A DNA stretch of 64,000 bases, from the NCBI GenBank assembly GCA_963422465.1, contig OY730171.1, forward strand, positions 4,918,202 through 4,982,201, in the 5' to 3' direction. The stretch's first letter is position 1; every line of letters begins with the position of its first letter. Shown in pieces: positions 45,308 to 55,717 of this stretch. The DNA comes from Lichina pygmaea (Eukaryota; Ascomycota; Lichinomycetes; Lichinales; Lichinaceae). Made by a program: the position numbers and the translations under genes. The notes below the pieces were generated by a model. It had not been told where the DNA came from. It was given only the letters and a program-made list of their open reading frames with translations, and did not search any database.

Positions 45308-46877
45308 TTACTTGCCCCTTTTAGAGATGCCAGCACTTGCCACCATGGACTTGTTACCACCAACGCTACCACCACCACCACCACCGGCACGAGAACGACC
45401 GGTACGGCTAGGATGGCTCTTGGGCACCTTACAGCCGGCCGGAGGAAAGTCGGGGAAATGCGTGCCGAGCATCCTGTCGGTGGGAGACAGGTGATCGTTG
45501 GGGTTCTCTCCCGCCGCGACGAAGACCCACACCGGTCGGTTCAGGGTCGGGTCTTTGAGCTCGAGGCCGGTCGGGTGTCTATCACGGAAAAGTCAGGGGG
45601 GGAGGATAGGTCGTCTGATATCGGTGGGGAGGATGGGGTGTTTGAAGTAGGAGGGTTGGCTGAAAGAAGGGAGGACAGGTCGTTTGATACCAGCGGGGAG
45701 GAGAGGGCATTTGATACGGATGGAGAGCGTTGGAACGATGGAGGTGGAAGCAAGAGGGATGGAGATGGGGCTCCAAGGTGGTTCATGGAAATAAGTGAGA
45801 ATACAAATAAAACATGATCAGGGAGTAAGAGAGACCACGAGGCCAGCTTGAGGCCTACAAAAATGACACGATGCACGTACTTTTCCTCCCGCTCGAGTCT
45901 GGCGGCGGACTTTAGTTCGCCGTTGTAGAGGCGTATCTTCTCAAAGAAGCAGTACCTGCGTTGACAGTCCCGGGCAGTCAGTGCCACGAACCGGAGAAAA
46001 ATACACTGTCACAGCACTCCACGATGGGAGGTCAAGACCAGAAGAATCAGAAATCTAGCTAGGCTCGTCTCGTGACGACAACTTTGCCCGGTCGGATCAC
46101 ACAGACACATCGAGACATGAACGAAGACCCAGTCAAGACCCCAACGTGGAAAGGCCGATGGGATGGAGACATCCCACGAAATGAAAATATACTGCAGGCA
46201 GAACTTGATACTGACGATTGGTAGTAAGCACCCAGCTCGGCGCCCCCCATCGGGTGGTGCTCCCGGTTCATGAACCGCCTGAGAGTGTTCGTGTTGACGC
46301 CGAGATCGCGGACGAGCTGGGCGCGGGTGTAGGGCTTCGGGTTGCCGTGCTTGTCCGTCTGTCCGGGGACGGGCAGGTTCGCGGCGAGGAAGGCACGGAT
46401 CTTGGCGCGCAGCTCCTGGCACGTGTCGAAGACGGGCACGCCGACGCTGTCCTCGCCGGGCAGTAGGATGGCGAGGAACGACTCGGACGGGTTCGGATGG
46501 TTGACGAGATGGCTGTTGGTCGGCGGTTTCCGCTTGTTCAGCGACGCCTGCGTCGGCGCCTGCGCGTGCGCGTTGCCGGTCGTCGCGAGCTGGCTCGGTC
46601 CGACGCCGGCGTCGCTCGTCGGGTTTAAGGGCTGGCTGAGGGGCATAGGTCCGAGGTCCGGAGCGACGAGCTGCTTCGGTGGCTCGCTCGCTGGCGTAGA
46701 CATGGGCCAGGCTGCAGGGTTCACCAGAGCTCCCAACGGCTCGCGCGGCGCCTCGGAGCCATGGCTCACAGGCAGCCCGCCCGGGTGTGGAGCCTCGGCG
46801 GATGGGCCCGGGGGCGGCCAAGGTGCCGCGAGCGCCGTAGGGTCAGGGTAGCTGAGATAGCGTGCGGCCTCGGACAT
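45308..46877 (-). CDS. DUF7726-type fungal protein, function unknown
   Basis: Exons 46877-46216, 45955-45881 and 45578-45308 give 335 residues. The N-terminal ~145 residues are Pro/Ala/Ser-rich. The core FDTCQELRAKIRAFL, then TRAQLVRDLGVNTNTLRRFM and, after splicing, YCFFEKIRLYNGEL resembles the helical domain of Pezizomycotina proteins annotated DUF7726, with a helix-turn-helix look. After the core, NRPVWVFVAAGENPNDH leads to a Gly/Ser tail. Introns of 260 and 302 nt are long for this window. The start is the first ATG in the core frame; an acceptor-like CTCGCAG just upstream means a further 5' exon is possible. Confidence 0.7.
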
Positions 46878-47613
46878 CTGGCTGACGGGTCCCAATCTGC
46901 GAGACACATACGATCAGCACGGCTTCGATCTGGCACATATGGGGCGGTGTGATGGTACGTACAAAGGGTGCTGGTAGTTGATGTGACGGATGGAAGGATA
47001 TACACAGTACGTACTTTTTGTGCGCTGCGGCAGCTCACAGTAAGTAAGTTTTAGTCGCTGGTAGCTTTCGGTCGAGGAGAATTTCGCGCCAAAGCTACCA
47101 GAGCGCGACAGGACGACGTACCAGGGACACGCGAGATCACGTGATCGAACGAGACTGCACGTGATTCGGGACGCTCGCGAGGAGTACCCGTGCCGAGAGG
47201 GGGTATAGCCCCCCACCCCCCCTGGCCCGGGCACCGACAAATACCAAGCCAGTTGCCAGAGGATCATCCAGCTACGTAGAACCGCTCCCCAGAAAGAACG
47301 TATAGTACCCTCCTACTCCGTAAGCACCTACAGTATAAATTACTCAACACGTACGAGGATCTACGAGGGAAACAGATGTTCGTTGCAAGCAAATGCAGAG
47401 AATGCTCATCGCTTTGCGAGGCGCCGCTAAATTGGTATATGACGTTCGGATGGCGCAAGATCAAAACCCCAGAAAAGAAAACAACGACTGACGGTCATGT
47501 GCGCCATGCCGGTGAGGCCTGTATGCATGTACTCAAGTGCGACCGCTGCTGCGCCAAGGCATGCTGTGTGATGGAGATCTGGCCGGACGGAGTGAGAGGG
47601 AGAGATCATCGTC
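46878..47613. other. Intergenic region
   Basis: No supported gene. It contains a C/G-rich stretch GGGGTATAGCCCCCCACCCC near 47199-47219. A small cysteine-rich frame at 47376-47777 is discussed under rejected items. Confidence 0.5.
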
Positions 47614-48846
47614 CTAGTGCAACAAGAGCTTCAGCGTCGATGGCCTCTTGCTCTTCTTCTCCCGAACTTCGACCTCCTCCTTGCGATGATGATGAGACTT
47701 GGAGCTCTTCGGCGGCTTGCTGCTCTTCTTCTTGCTGCCGCTTTTCTTCCGCCTCTCTCCGGTGTCCCTCCTGCTGAGGTTGTCGATCGGTACATCGTCG
47801 GCGTCGTCCTCGCCCCGTCGCATGGCGGCCGCCTCGGGCGTGATCAGTTCGGCGTCGACGCTGGTGCCGACGCTCATCGCCTCCGAGTCGGCGACGCCAC
47901 GCCGCCACGCGTCGATGCCGTTGACGTCAATGTCGATCTCCTGCAGCTGGTCCGCGACCTCGGCCTCGGCCTCGGCGTTCCGCTCGCGGATCTTCTTGAT
48001 GATCTTGTAGCCACCGAGAGCGACGACGACGACGCCGACACCGACGCCGGCGGCGATCATGAAGTGGGGGCTCGCGAGGAGGGCAAAGACGGCAGGGAAG
48101 GTGGTCTTCATCGTCGCCAGGGCAGCCGGTGCCATCTTCGCGACGAGGTTGCTGATCTCCGCGAGCGTGAGCGCGACGGCGGCAAGGGCATCCGGATCCT
48201 TCTGCAGCGCCGCAATCGTCGCCGTGACCGAGTGCTGCACGCAGTGGGCCTCGTCGAGCACCATCGTGACGCGGCCGATGAGGCTCTTCAGCTCGGCCTC
48301 GTCCGGGGAGCTCTCCGGCTCGGGGAGCTCTCCGTAGGCGAGGTCCATGTCGACGTGCGGGCTCGGGTACGAGGTCGAGCGAGCGGGCGGCTGCCCGCGC
48401 TGCAGGACAGCGGCTCGCTGCGTCGTATGTCGGCGGAGCACCGATCCCCTCGTCGACTCGACCACCGTCCTCTCGTCCGTCTCCTCGATGATGGTCGACT
48501 CGGCGCGCCTGCTCCTGGTGCGGCCGCCCTCGGTTGGAGGTCGTCCTGTGGGATGGCTGTGCGACCTCGATCTTCTGCTCACGACGGTTCGCTCCTCAAA
48601 GCTGAACTGCTCCAGGGCACGCCGTGCTCGTCTGGCCTCCAGCTCGGCATGTCGTCCAGCGACAATCTCTGCCTTCCGTTCGCGATAGGCTGCTTTGGCG
48701 TCCTTGAAGACCGACAACAGCGTCTTGCTCTATCAGACTGTTAGATCTGGGGGTCCCCAACTTCGCGCAAGGCAACTCACGGTGCTGATGACTTTCCCAG
48801 ACTTGTCGACAACGGCGATAGTCTCGCCCAGCGCCATAGCACCCAT
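47614..48846 (-). CDS. Conserved Pezizomycotina single-span membrane protein, function unknown
   Basis: Exons 48846-48781 and 48729-47614 give 393 residues. Exon 1 encodes MGAMALGETIAVVDKSGKVI, and splicing joins it to SKTLLSVFKDAKAAYRERK. An Arg/Glu-rich helix follows, then a Ser/Arg-rich linker. A helical domain runs from about ELKSLIGRVTMVLDEAHCVQ, and a hydrophobic span near residue 250 reads MIAAGVGVGVVVVALGGYKI. The C-terminus is charged and ends in Lys-rich runs (KKSGSKKKSSKPPKSSKS). The layout is familiar from conserved hypothetical proteins of filamentous ascomycetes. No enzymatic motif is seen. The upstream ATG is supported by the spliced frame, since the larger open exon has no ATG at its 5' end. 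Confidence 0.75.
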
Positions 48847-49203
48847 CTTGCGCTGCAGTGATTGAGTTACTCGGTCAAAGGCCTCTTGGGCGAGGAAGTA
48901 GAGCAACAGATTAATGTTGATGGACTGGGCGCAAAGGGAACAGCCAGCGAGTAGATATATACGTATGTACGGGATACAGCCGGTGAATAAGAGGATGATT
49001 TGCTGTTAGCCCAGTCGCTTTGATCCATTCATTCAGCGCCAGACGGGCTCATCTCAAGCCATCGACGCCAAACAGACAATGGCAGCTTCCGTTCTTTGAC
49101 GACAGGCAAAGATTCCGAAACGGAGCGAGGAGAGCGCACAAAGGAAGGAGCGGGATGAAGGGTGAATATCCCATGTGCTGTTTCGCCTTTCCTTTGCGGA
49201 GGG

Positions 49204-49206
<3 letters not shown>

Positions 49207-49236
<30 letters not shown>
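49207..49236. repeat. AG dinucleotide microsatellite
   Basis: About fifteen uninterrupted AG units. Confidence 0.9.
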
Positions 49237-49239
<3 letters not shown>

Positions 49240-49868
49240 ATGCCGACGAGCGCCACTGATCGATCTCTGATGGGGCAGATGGACATCTGCTGACCATCTT
49301 AGCCGAGAGCCATGACTGTTCGAACCGCAACGAAACAAAACGTGTTGGGCCTGGCGTCAACTGGAACCCGACTCTTGGCCGGTTGAAAAGCGAGGGCTCT
49401 GGGTTTGCCGAGCCTAACCAAGGTGCGGTACATACGTAGTACGTAGCGTACAGTGAGATCGCCACGTTCGAATGATTATCCAGGTGCGTTGTCGGTAGTC
49501 GATTTGATCGCCACCGTACGGGAGTACGCCTCGTACGTAAAGACGTTCGCGAGGAGGTGCTTCTGACTGGGCTGACCGGATGCAATGACAGCATGTCGCA
49601 GGCTGCAGCAAACTCAAAACGGTCGCGGAAGGCTAGTCGTTGCCGCCGAATTGGGCGGCGTGGGGCGGCAATGGGCGGCTAACTCACCCGTCACTTGCGC
49701 GCGCTAGCTACAGTAGCCAGAGCCCCAGAAGGGGTGGGATACCCCCCTGTCCCACCCTTCGGTGCCTGCGGAATACCCCTCCTACCAGTACCCTACGTAC
49801 GTAACGTACTGTCGCCCCACCCCGCCCCCAACCTTCACCGCTCCCGGCACAAGCCGTTTGGCACGATA

Positions 49869-50002
49869 CAGTAGCACGACACAAGTCTGCATCTTTGGGT
49901 ACTTATGTGCTCGTAGCTTCAGAGAATCAATACGCTGTCATTTGCTACCACCGCATGTTTACAGTGATGTACTTCCGTACGCAGACTTTTGTCGTAATGC
50001 TG
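49869..50002. mobile_element. 134-bp TIR element of the CACGACAAAAGTCTGC family
   Basis: The left end CAGTAGCACGACACAAGTCT and the right end (read inward CAGCATTACGACAAAAGTCT) are inverted relatives of the 178-bp elements. The left flank is TA; the right flank is not. The interior is unrelated in sequence to the 178-bp copies, so it is a separate subfamily or deletion product. Confidence 0.7.
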
Positions 50003-50347
50003 CCTTTACTCTTCGGTGGAACCCGCCACCCAGCTGTGCTTACTCAGCCACTGTCAGCCACTGATGTCAGCGACGTTACCGGCACACGTACCTTACCGTA
50101 CTGTAGACTATTGTGACTACCTGCTGTGCTAGTGTCACACCCGCCCGTGCCTGACAATGCCCGATCACGAGCTCTCCTGGCACACTGTTCTGGTTTGGGC
50201 GCTGTTGGGCTGCCCGACATCAAAAGGGGGGAGAGAAGGGTCCTGATCTTCTCTGGTCGTGATTGGTGAGGCGCAGCCAGTGGCGCGGCGGCGGTCTTGT
50301 GAGGGAGGATTACTTCCGTACGGCTGTACGGAGTACGGAGATACATA

Positions 50348-50866
50348 CGGAAGCCCGCGACAAAAGTATTCGCAATCCCGCCAAAAAGTGACGAGACTGT
50401 AGATCACCGCCCAAACCTGCCCACTGACACCACCCAAATTACTGACACTATGGGCAACAAAACCATCAGCATTGTGCAGAAAGCATGTGTACTTGCTCTT
50501 CTTGAGGAGAGTGTCCCTGTGAATCATATCATCAATCTCACAGGTCTTTCTTCATTCCAGCACTATCTATTGAATTCATCAGCATGTGTACAAGCATAGC
50601 TACAATTCAGTCACCAATACAGTCTTCATTAGGACCCAAAGATGTAGTGGCATCAGAGGAAGAAGAAGAGAAGTAGCAGAGTGACAAGAGCTCAGACTGG
50701 GAAGATGACTAGTCACAAGACTCAAGACCCAAGAATTCTGGTGGTGGAGAAGAGGACCAGCGATAATAGCAACAAGAACTCAGATTAGGAGGAGAAATGC
50801 GGGTGTGTCTCACGACTTTTGTTGCCCCATACAAATGATTGCGAATACTTTTGTCGCGAGCTTCCG
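50348..50866. mobile_element. 519-bp Tc1/mariner-type non-autonomous element with a helix-turn-helix remnant
   Basis: Inverted ends of 30 bp plus flanking TA match at all but one position; the left end starts CGGAAGCCCGCGACAAAAGT. The core CGCGACAAAAGT is shared in part with the neighbouring 178-bp family. The interior holds the start of a transposase-like ORF (50450-50599) and then AG-rich sequence, consistent with internal deletion. Confidence 0.8.
50450..50599 (+). pseudogene. Transposase N-terminal helix-turn-helix fragment
   Basis: A 49-residue frame starting MGNKTISIVQKACVLALLEE and continuing VPVNHIINLTGLSS. The helix spacing matches Tc1-type DNA-binding heads, in which a helix with Ala-Leu-Leu-Glu is followed by a recognition turn. 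It stops soon after, with no DDE domain, so it is a remnant. Confidence 0.55.
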
Positions 50867-50892
50867 TACGTACGTATGGAGCTACGTAAGTA

Positions 50893-51070
50893 CAGTGTCA
50901 CGACACAAGTCTGCGTATGCCAGTACAAGTTGTCAGCTGCTAATTTCATAAGTAATACGACTAGATCGAGGGCTCACACCGGTAACAATAAGCAGCTATG
51001 TATTGATTCTCCAGAGCAACCTGAGGTAGATTCTGTATGGAGGTGTGCGCAGACTTTTGTCATGCCGCCG
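50893..51070. mobile_element. 178-bp non-autonomous TIR element (MITE), copy B
   Basis: Same length as copy A at 21571-21748, with 155 of 178 positions identical. It is flanked by TA at both ends. Its left end is identical to that of copy A over 25 bp; its right end is more diverged. It lies 26 bp from the right end of the 519-bp element. Confidence 0.85.
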
Positions 51071-51364
51071 TATGTACCATATGTACAGAGTACGCCGTAC
51101 TTGCAAATTACTGTGCGGGTGCTTGGCGTGTGGAGATGTATGGAGATGTATGGCAGCTTGTGCAGGTGCGTGGTGGAGGTGTGTTGTCAAGGCTCAATGG
51201 GTGATGATGACAACAAGACAAGGCTATGGCGATGGGGATGAGGCTACAAGGCTGTGTTCAATGCTGTAGGTCACTCTTGTTCAACATGCGATTGGGCGCC
51301 TGGTTTCCTGGCGACACACCACAGTAACCTCGCAAGGATACCTAATAGCCATCGTCTATTCTCT

Positions 51365-51371
<7 letters not shown>

Positions 51372-51423
<52 letters not shown>

Positions 51424-51441
51424 GTGTGTGTTTGTGTGTGG
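51372..51441. repeat. CT microsatellite passing into a TG tract
   Basis: About 24 CT units (51372-51419), then TGTGTGTG-rich sequence to 51441. Confidence 0.9.
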
Positions 51442-51887
51442 AGATGTATAGTACACGCTGGCTACAGTCGATGCCAATTTATCAAGATAATTATGATGGA
51501 CAAAGCATCGACAGCCATATCTGCAACCAAAGACACGTGCAGCAGCCACTGCAGTATCTCTGTGCCAGGCAGATTCCAACTAAGCTAGACCTGAGGCGGT
51601 TCAATCACCTTCTCAAAGCGTCCTTTCGATTGGAGCAGCCATTCACATCCCATGAAATTTGCTCCAATAAATGCCGACAAGCACAGCATGTGCGTATTGT
51701 ACAGATGTAGACGCCTTTACCGTTAAGAGAACAGAGCAGTGGTGCAGACTAGCATGTATTGGGCAGACATGAGGCATGCAATGCTGGCGAGGTCAACCTC
51801 GAACACTTTGTCATGGATCGTCGTGATCGACCGGGACGGAAAGTCTCCCTGACCGCCCTTGCCCGTCGCAACACCTCTCCCCAGGAC

Positions 51888-54823
51888 CTATTGAAATACC
51901 CGCTTGAAGATGTCCCGGCTCCTGTAGAGATTGGCCAGCCTCAAGCGCTCCTGATCGAGGTGGGCGTTGTCGCTGGCTTGACCGCACGGCAGGTTCGCCG
52001 CCGGCGCGTCAAAGGTCTTCTCGAGGAACCTGATGGCCGGGATCGATCCTCCTTCCCGGATGTAGAGCGGAATTACGTCCGACTCGCCGCTACGACCGGC
52101 TGTCTCTTCGACAGGAGATCGATCGACCGGGTGGCCGAGCTTTGCGGCGCTGCGACGACGACCTTCTGCGTCGGTGCGCTTACCACCGTCTCGGGATGCC
52201 TCGCTGGAGCCTCTGCCCCGTGGCTTGGATCCCTCGACCGCCCCATGCGTGCACCAGACGTCGACGATGGCCTTCTCGAGCGTCTGGAAGAGCTCGTTGT
52301 CCGGGTCCCCGAGCCACGGCTCGGCTTCGTGGCCCGGCTCGACTACGAGGCGATTCTTCGACTTCATCTGCTCGAAGCTGCGCTCGAGGTAGCCTGACAG
52401 CATCCTGCGGATCTGGGCGTTGTCCTGTTTGGGCACGAGCCGAACCGAGATCGTAGCCTTGGCCGAGCCCGGGATGACCGAGGCGTTCTCGGGCCCGGAC
52501 GCCTTGAACCGATGGAAGCTCAGCGACGGCTCTCGCCACCGCCGCATCAGCGACAGTGCAAAGTCGTCGGCGTCTTCGATCGCCGCTTCTTGGCGCTGCA
52601 GGGCCGACGTGATGGCGGCGTACCGCCTCTTCTCGGCCGCGGTCAGGGCGAGCACCGACTCGTAGAAGGCCGGTATCTGCACGCTTCCCTGCGGCCCCGT
52701 CAGCTTCGACAGGAGCACGACGAGATCCTTGAGCGGCTCGTCCACGGCCGAGCTCCCGTGGACGCCGCTGTGCATGTCGACGCGGTCGCCCTCGACCGTC
52801 ACCGTCACGTGGATGACGCCGCGGTGGCCGTACGTGAGGCACGGCACGTCGTCGTTCAGCCAGTAGCTGTTGGCGAGGAGAATCCAGTCGATGTGCCCGA
52901 TGGCGGCCTTGTTCGCGAGGATGGTGTTGTCGAACCCGCGAGAGCCGCACTCCTCGTCGCCCTCGATCAGGAAGACGACGTCTGCACCGAGCCTCTGCGT
53001 CGATGCGAGCTCGGCCGCGGCAAAGAGCGCCGCGATGACGGGTCCCTTGTTGTCCGACGCGCCGCGTCCGTACAGGTAGCCGTCGACGCCGGACAGCTTG
53101 AAGGGATCGGTGGTCCAGTTGCCCTTCCTCTCGTCCGCCGGGATGACGTCGTAGTGGCCGTAGAAGAGGATCCTCCGCCGAGGACGCTGCTGGGTCGGCG
53201 TGCGTCTGAACACGGCGAACACGATCGGGTTCAGGTTGTATGGCGTACCGAGCACCTTCGCGTCCGCGCCGAACCGCTTGAACAGCTGTCGCAGGAACGT
53301 GGCGCCACGGCGGCAGTCTTCGACGTACCTGACATCTGCCGAGACGGTCCGGAAAGCTACCAGTTCTTCGAGCGACCGCACCATCTGGTCTGAGCGCCCC
53401 TGTCAGCGACCGTAGCGGAACGCCCTGAGAGGTGGACCGGAAACCGTACCGTTGCTGGTCGGGGACCCGGTCGGCGCCTCCGTGGCCCAGTCGGTGATGT
53501 CCCACACGGCAACGCAGTTGTCGTTGCCTCCGGTGACGTACAGGAGCCGTCCGTGGTGCCACGTGATCGCAGACGCAAGCACCAGGCCATCGTGAGCCTG
53601 CCATGACCGAACGCATTCGTTTCTTCTGTTGAGCGCCTGTCGTCCCGATCAGCCGCCGCGCAGCCCGGTCTGGGGCTCGCCGTTTGTTTAGGCCAACCTT
53701 GGCGGCCCCGCAGGACGCTCCGCTCAAGATGAACTCGCCGGTGACGGCCAATGCCAGGACGTCGTCCGTGTGCGCTCTGATGTTTCGGACGAGCTGTCTC
53801 GTGTCCAGATCCCAGACGTTGACATCGCCTTCTAGCAGGCCCGTGTACAGGAGGCTTCCGTCGAGGGCCATCGAGAGCACCGAGCAGTCACCGTTGTCCA
53901 ATCTGGCCACCTCTCGCAACGTACGGCGCTCCTGCGGCTCATGTGCCCATAGCTTTATCGTCCCATCACCCCCGCCGGATATCAGCTGATGGCCCTTGCC
54001 GCTTGTTCGGCCCACATCCTCGTCGAAGAGCATGCAATAGACGTATCCATTGTGGGCAAAGCGCTGAATGCTCTCGTTATCGATCTCGATGATCTGCCCG
54101 CTCTCGCCCTGCGGGGTGGATGAGCCAGAGCCGGTCTTCGGCGGCCCATGACTCTGGCTGGGCCCCTTGGAGTCGAAGAAGCGATGCGAGCGTGCAGAGC
54201 GGGATGCCTTCAGGCCCGACGTTGACTCTTCGTTGAGCTCAACCCACTGCAGAAAAGATGAGCGACGCTCACGCACATGGGCTCTTCTGGAAGTACCTGA
54301 ATGCTGGTGTTCTGAGTGCCTAGAAACACCGTCTTCGACACGGAAGAGTAGGCAACGCAAAAGACATCGCCGACGTCGTAGCTCGAACGGATGTGATAGA
54401 GACGACACAGCGTGCCAGCCTCCCAGACCTACGGCGAGCTGAGCGAAGCGGGCACCAGAGTTGTGATAGCCCTCACCCACATTGACGGCAGCATCGCCGG
54501 CGCTGGAAAAGAGGCTTTGGTGATCTGCAGACAAGAAAAGACCAAGCACCGCCCCGCTGTGGGCTGTAACCTGGCCGGCTAGGGTGTAGGATTTGAGGTC
54601 CCACTTCTGCTTCGGAATCAGGAAAATGAAAGGATCATTGCGGACAAAAACAGAAAGAGAGATATACAAGTATCTCGCCGCCTTCGGTTCCTCCAAAGAT
54701 GTGATCGTCCGAAATGGCCAAGGTCAGGATCGACCTTGTGTGTCGGATCCGATGATGCGGCGTTGTCTTGCCGCTGTGGACAGTGCCATTAGCCAAGCCA
54801 GAGCTGATACCTTGTCTGTCCAT
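51888..54823 (-). CDS. DUG2: WD40-M20 peptidase fusion, glutathione-degradosome subunit Dug2
   Basis: With Dug3 this subunit removes the gamma-glutamyl group of glutathione in the cytosolic alternative degradation route. Exons 54823-54668, 54606-54481, 54428-54297, 54246-53698, 53636-53450 and 53389-51888 give 883 residues, close to the yeast length. The N-terminal half is a WD40 propeller (LTLAISDDHIFGGTEGGEIL, INVWEAG-type VNVWEAG, LLEGDVNVWDLDT, VTGGNDNCVAVWDITD). The C-terminal half is an M20 fold with H462-x-D464 (FYGHYDVIP), metal-bridging D496 (RGASDNKGP) and the catalytic Glu pair at 529-530 (EGDEECGS). The first exon start is uncertain: a splice-acceptor-like TTTCTAG lies just upstream. 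It is divergent from the TAPT1/EMP65 gene. Confidence 0.93.
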
Positions 54824-55717
54824 GTCTCCTAGAAACACACATCAGCCTTGATCATGTTCAAGCTGACTGCTGCGAGCAACAATGTGAATTCACAAACAGC
54901 TAGTGGGTGCTCTATGATTCAAGTACGACGGCCTTTTCTCAGCCACGAGGCCGAGAAACCTACCCTTATCACCGTTTTCCGTCCGTGCCTGCAGCTGAGG
55001 TTCGATTGGTCTGTCTTCGCCGTCGACGAACTGCATGTAGAGCTGCCTGGGCTACGTGATCTCTACGTTTCAAAGAGCCTTCTTGCGAGGGTGGTCAAGG
55101 CGTGATATACAGCGTTGGCATTGACGACGCAAAGCTTGCTTCAGCTCTGAATCTTGTACACGACAAGCCTCTGCTCCGGGTCGACATCGCCCAGGCCAAT
55201 GATGTGATCCCACGATAAGTGTGGGGAAGAGCGGCGATGACGCTGCTAGGGAGAAGCATGTGAGAAGCATGTTTGACGGAGGAGGAAGGAGCGAAATAGC
55301 CGGGCACGCCGGGCCAGCTTCTGGTTGTGCAACAAAGGGGCCACGATGGCCGGCCATCCGCTCAGATGGCCACTCCTTTGTGATTGTCTTTGCTTCAAAG
55401 CAAAGGCCCCGTTTGCCCGCCACCGAGATGGTCAACGAGCTCGTTTTCCGTCAAGCCAATGTACTACCATTGGCCTTCTCCGTTGCTGTTACCGCCAACG
55501 GAGCCGGTATTTTTGCCATCACATCCGCCCGGTTGCGACGTGGCAAAAGTTCTGAGGCAACCAGTACGTACTCGTATGGGAGGTGCCCTTACGGACGTTC
55601 ATGCTTACGATGCTCACGTGACCTAGTCTGACCACCGCTCCACATGGCAAAAGGAATCACAGTCCGACCTTGGACTTTCAAGCCAAGCATGAAAGGTTCG
55701 GCACAGATGCCAAAATC
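54824..55717. other. Divergent promoter region between DUG2 and TAPT1/EMP65
   Basis: About 0.9 kb serving both genes. Short frames occur but none shows a family motif or a credible start. Confidence 0.5.

Larger units (their letters stand above)
48847..51887. other. Gene-free region with microsatellites and TIR elements
   Basis: About 3 kb between an upstream-facing gene and the 3' end of DUG2. It contains an AG microsatellite, three TA/TIR elements and a CT microsatellite, each listed. No intact gene was seen. Confidence 0.65.

Noticed and set aside
47376-47777. Small cysteine-rich ORF (CRECSSLC, CDRCCAKACC)
   Set aside because: It has no signal peptide, its second half is antisense to a better-supported gene, and the Cys pattern matches no family.
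52180-54696. An 838-codon minus-strand frame covering much of DUG2
   Set aside because: It follows the true WD40 frame in part, then leaves it at about 53698 into Arg-rich shadow sequence; the spliced reading recovers a complete Dug2.
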